Source: Treponema parvum (GTDB lineage: Bacteria > Spirochaetota > Spirochaetia > Treponematales > Treponemataceae). Taken from it: 64,000 bases of DNA. Below the pieces are notes generated by a model. The model was not told the DNA's origin. It made no database searches and was given only the letters and a program-made list of their open reading frames with translations. Below, in pieces: positions 63,201-64,000 of this stretch. Position numbers and translations under genes: made by a program. Within the stretch, counting starts at the first letter, position 1. The number at the start of each line of letters is the position of its first letter. The stretch covers positions 1 through 64,000 of the forward strand of contig NZ_CP054142.1 of the NCBI RefSeq assembly GCF_017893965.1, written 5' to 3'.

Positions 63201-63250
63201 ACTAAACGCAAAAGCCGGTCTGACAACGGCCGATTTTATGCCTGTAAAAG

Positions 63251-63280
63251 AAGAGCCGGTTTTAATAAAAGCCGGCTCTT
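63251..63280 (+). terminator. Intercistronic hairpin before the ABC ATPase gene
   Basis: AAGAGCCGG and CCGGCTCTT are perfect 9-base arms; the loop contains TTTT/AAAA pairing. There is no T-run, so it may stabilise the 3' end of the binding-protein message or attenuate the ATPase gene. Confidence 0.5.
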
Positions 63281-63320
63281 GTCGTCTATAGCGGATTTTG
63301 AATTCATAAAATAAGAGGTA

Positions 63321-64000
63321 ATGATGAGTTTAAGTTTAACCTATCAAAATGTAGATAAAGTTTACGGCGGCAAGGGACCTTCCGCAGTAAAGGCTTTAAG
63401 CGATGTTTCTTTTGTGATAGAACCGGGAGAATTGTTTTGCCTGCTCGGTCCTTCCGGTTGCGGGAAAACCACATTGCTGAGGAGCACCGCCGGTCTTGAA
63501 ACCATAACGAGCGGTAAGATCCTTTACGGCGACACTGACATGACTATAATTCCGCCGTATAAAAGAAATATAGGCATGGTGTTTCAGAGCTTCGCCCTTT
63601 ATCCGCACATGAACATATTTGAAAACGTCGCATACGGCTTACGCGTAAGGAAGACGGACAACGAAACCGTCAAAAAAAAGGTTGAAAGCGTTATGGAGCT
63701 TGTGGGTCTGCAGGAAGAATTAAAAAGAAATCCGTTCCCCACGGCTCTTTCAGGCGGACAGCAGCAGCGCGTAGCCATCGCAAGGGCTCTCGTTTACGAT
63801 CCGGATATTTTGCTTTTGGACGAACCGCTTGCAAACCTTGACGCAAAGTTAAGGCGCTACATGAGGGCTGAAATCCGCAGAATACAAAAGGCTACAAATA
63901 TAACCACAATTTTTGTAACGCACGACCAAGAAGAAGCTATGGCCGTAGGCGACAGGCTTGCCGTTTTAAGACGCGGAGTTGTAGAACAGATTGGCTCGAG
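63321..64000 (+). CDS. ABC transporter ATP-binding protein, partial (runs off the window)
   Basis: The first 226 residues of a PotA/FbpC-like ATPase: Walker A GPSGCGKT (about 44-51), Q-loop VFQSFALYPHMN, signature LSGGQQQRVAIARAL (about 142-156) and Walker B ILLLDEPLANLD; the H-loop TIFVTHDQEEAM follows. Two adjacent ATG codons (63321 and 63324) may start it; AAGAGG (63313-63318) fits the second better. The gene has no stop in the window. It belongs with the binding protein at 62160. Confidence 0.93.
   Translation, partial: MMSLSLTYQNVDKVYGGKGPSAVKALSDVSFVIEPGELFCLLGPSGCGKTTLLRSTAGLETITSGKILYGDTDMTIIPPYKRNIGMVFQSFALYPHMNIFENVAYGLRVRKTDNETVKKKVESVMELVGLQEELKRNPFPTALSGGQQQRVAIARALVYDPDILLLDEPLANLDAKLRRYMRAEIRRIQKATNITTIFVTHDQEEAMAVGDRLAVLRRGVVEQIGS

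Overview
The window reads as a chromosome segment of a treponeme-like spirochaete that begins exactly at dnaA. Evidence for this: the replication/ribosome/membrane block dnaA-dnaN-recF-DUF721-rpmH-rnpA-yidD-yidC-jag; exported proteins with spirochaete-style signal peptides; a FlgM-type anti-sigma factor; and a purine-rich coding strand. The species assignment is an inference; no rRNA gene is present.

Layout. (1) 1-14.3 kb is core: dnaA, a putative oriC (1423-1737), dnaN, recF, a DciA-like gene, rpmH, rnpA, yidD, yidC, jag, an exported protein of unknown role, a cyclophilin-FKBP fusion, two unknown small genes, a HAD phosphatase, a methyltransferase, and parA-parB, followed by a sirtuin. (2) 15.2-33.1 kb is a visibly more AT-rich catabolic block. 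A GntR regulator faces two TrpA-like TIM barrels without trpB, an Fe-alcohol dehydrogenase, a complete BMP-type ABC importer, a cysteine hydrolase, a PfkB kinase and a BtpA-family barrel. A ROK regulator then faces a TRAP importer, a sugar isomerase/epimerase and a long-chain polyol dehydrogenase. Both regulators have palindromic operator candidates sitting on a sigma-70-like promoter. The substrate cannot be read from the sequence; the gene set looks like an uncharacterised scavenging pathway. (3) 33.1-37.3 kb: a DUF4015 glycosidase-like exported protein, mnmE and a CAU-anticodon tRNA.

(4) 37.3-45.3 kb, directly after the tRNA, is an accessory conflict region. It holds a 5'-damaged Rhs protein ending in a pesticin/T4-lysozyme-like muramidase, a secreted putative immunity protein, a frameshifted stub of a type I restriction hsdR gene, a two-gene AAA-ATPase plus subtilase system (IetAS-like) and a DUF2188 gene with a structured leader. 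(5) 45.3-64 kb returns to housekeeping and envelope functions: aldo/keto reductase, an HATPase-HDOD fusion, a TrmH-type rRNA/tRNA methylase, an Fe-ADH-like protein, flgM, rsmI, a RluA-type pseudouridine synthase, an omptin outer-membrane protease, a cytidylate-kinase-like protein, two CorC/HlyC membrane proteins, a thioredoxin-fold lipoprotein, a full-length fused purL, and the start of an ABC importer whose ATPase gene runs off the right edge.

The strongest candidates for new biology are the paired TrpA-like proteins and their operon, the Rhs muramidase/periplasmic immunity pair with its odd 5' end, the IetAS-like locus with repeat-marked promoter and neighbouring structured RNA, and several genes whose start codon lies immediately downstream of a -10 element with no ribosome binding site (leaderless candidates).
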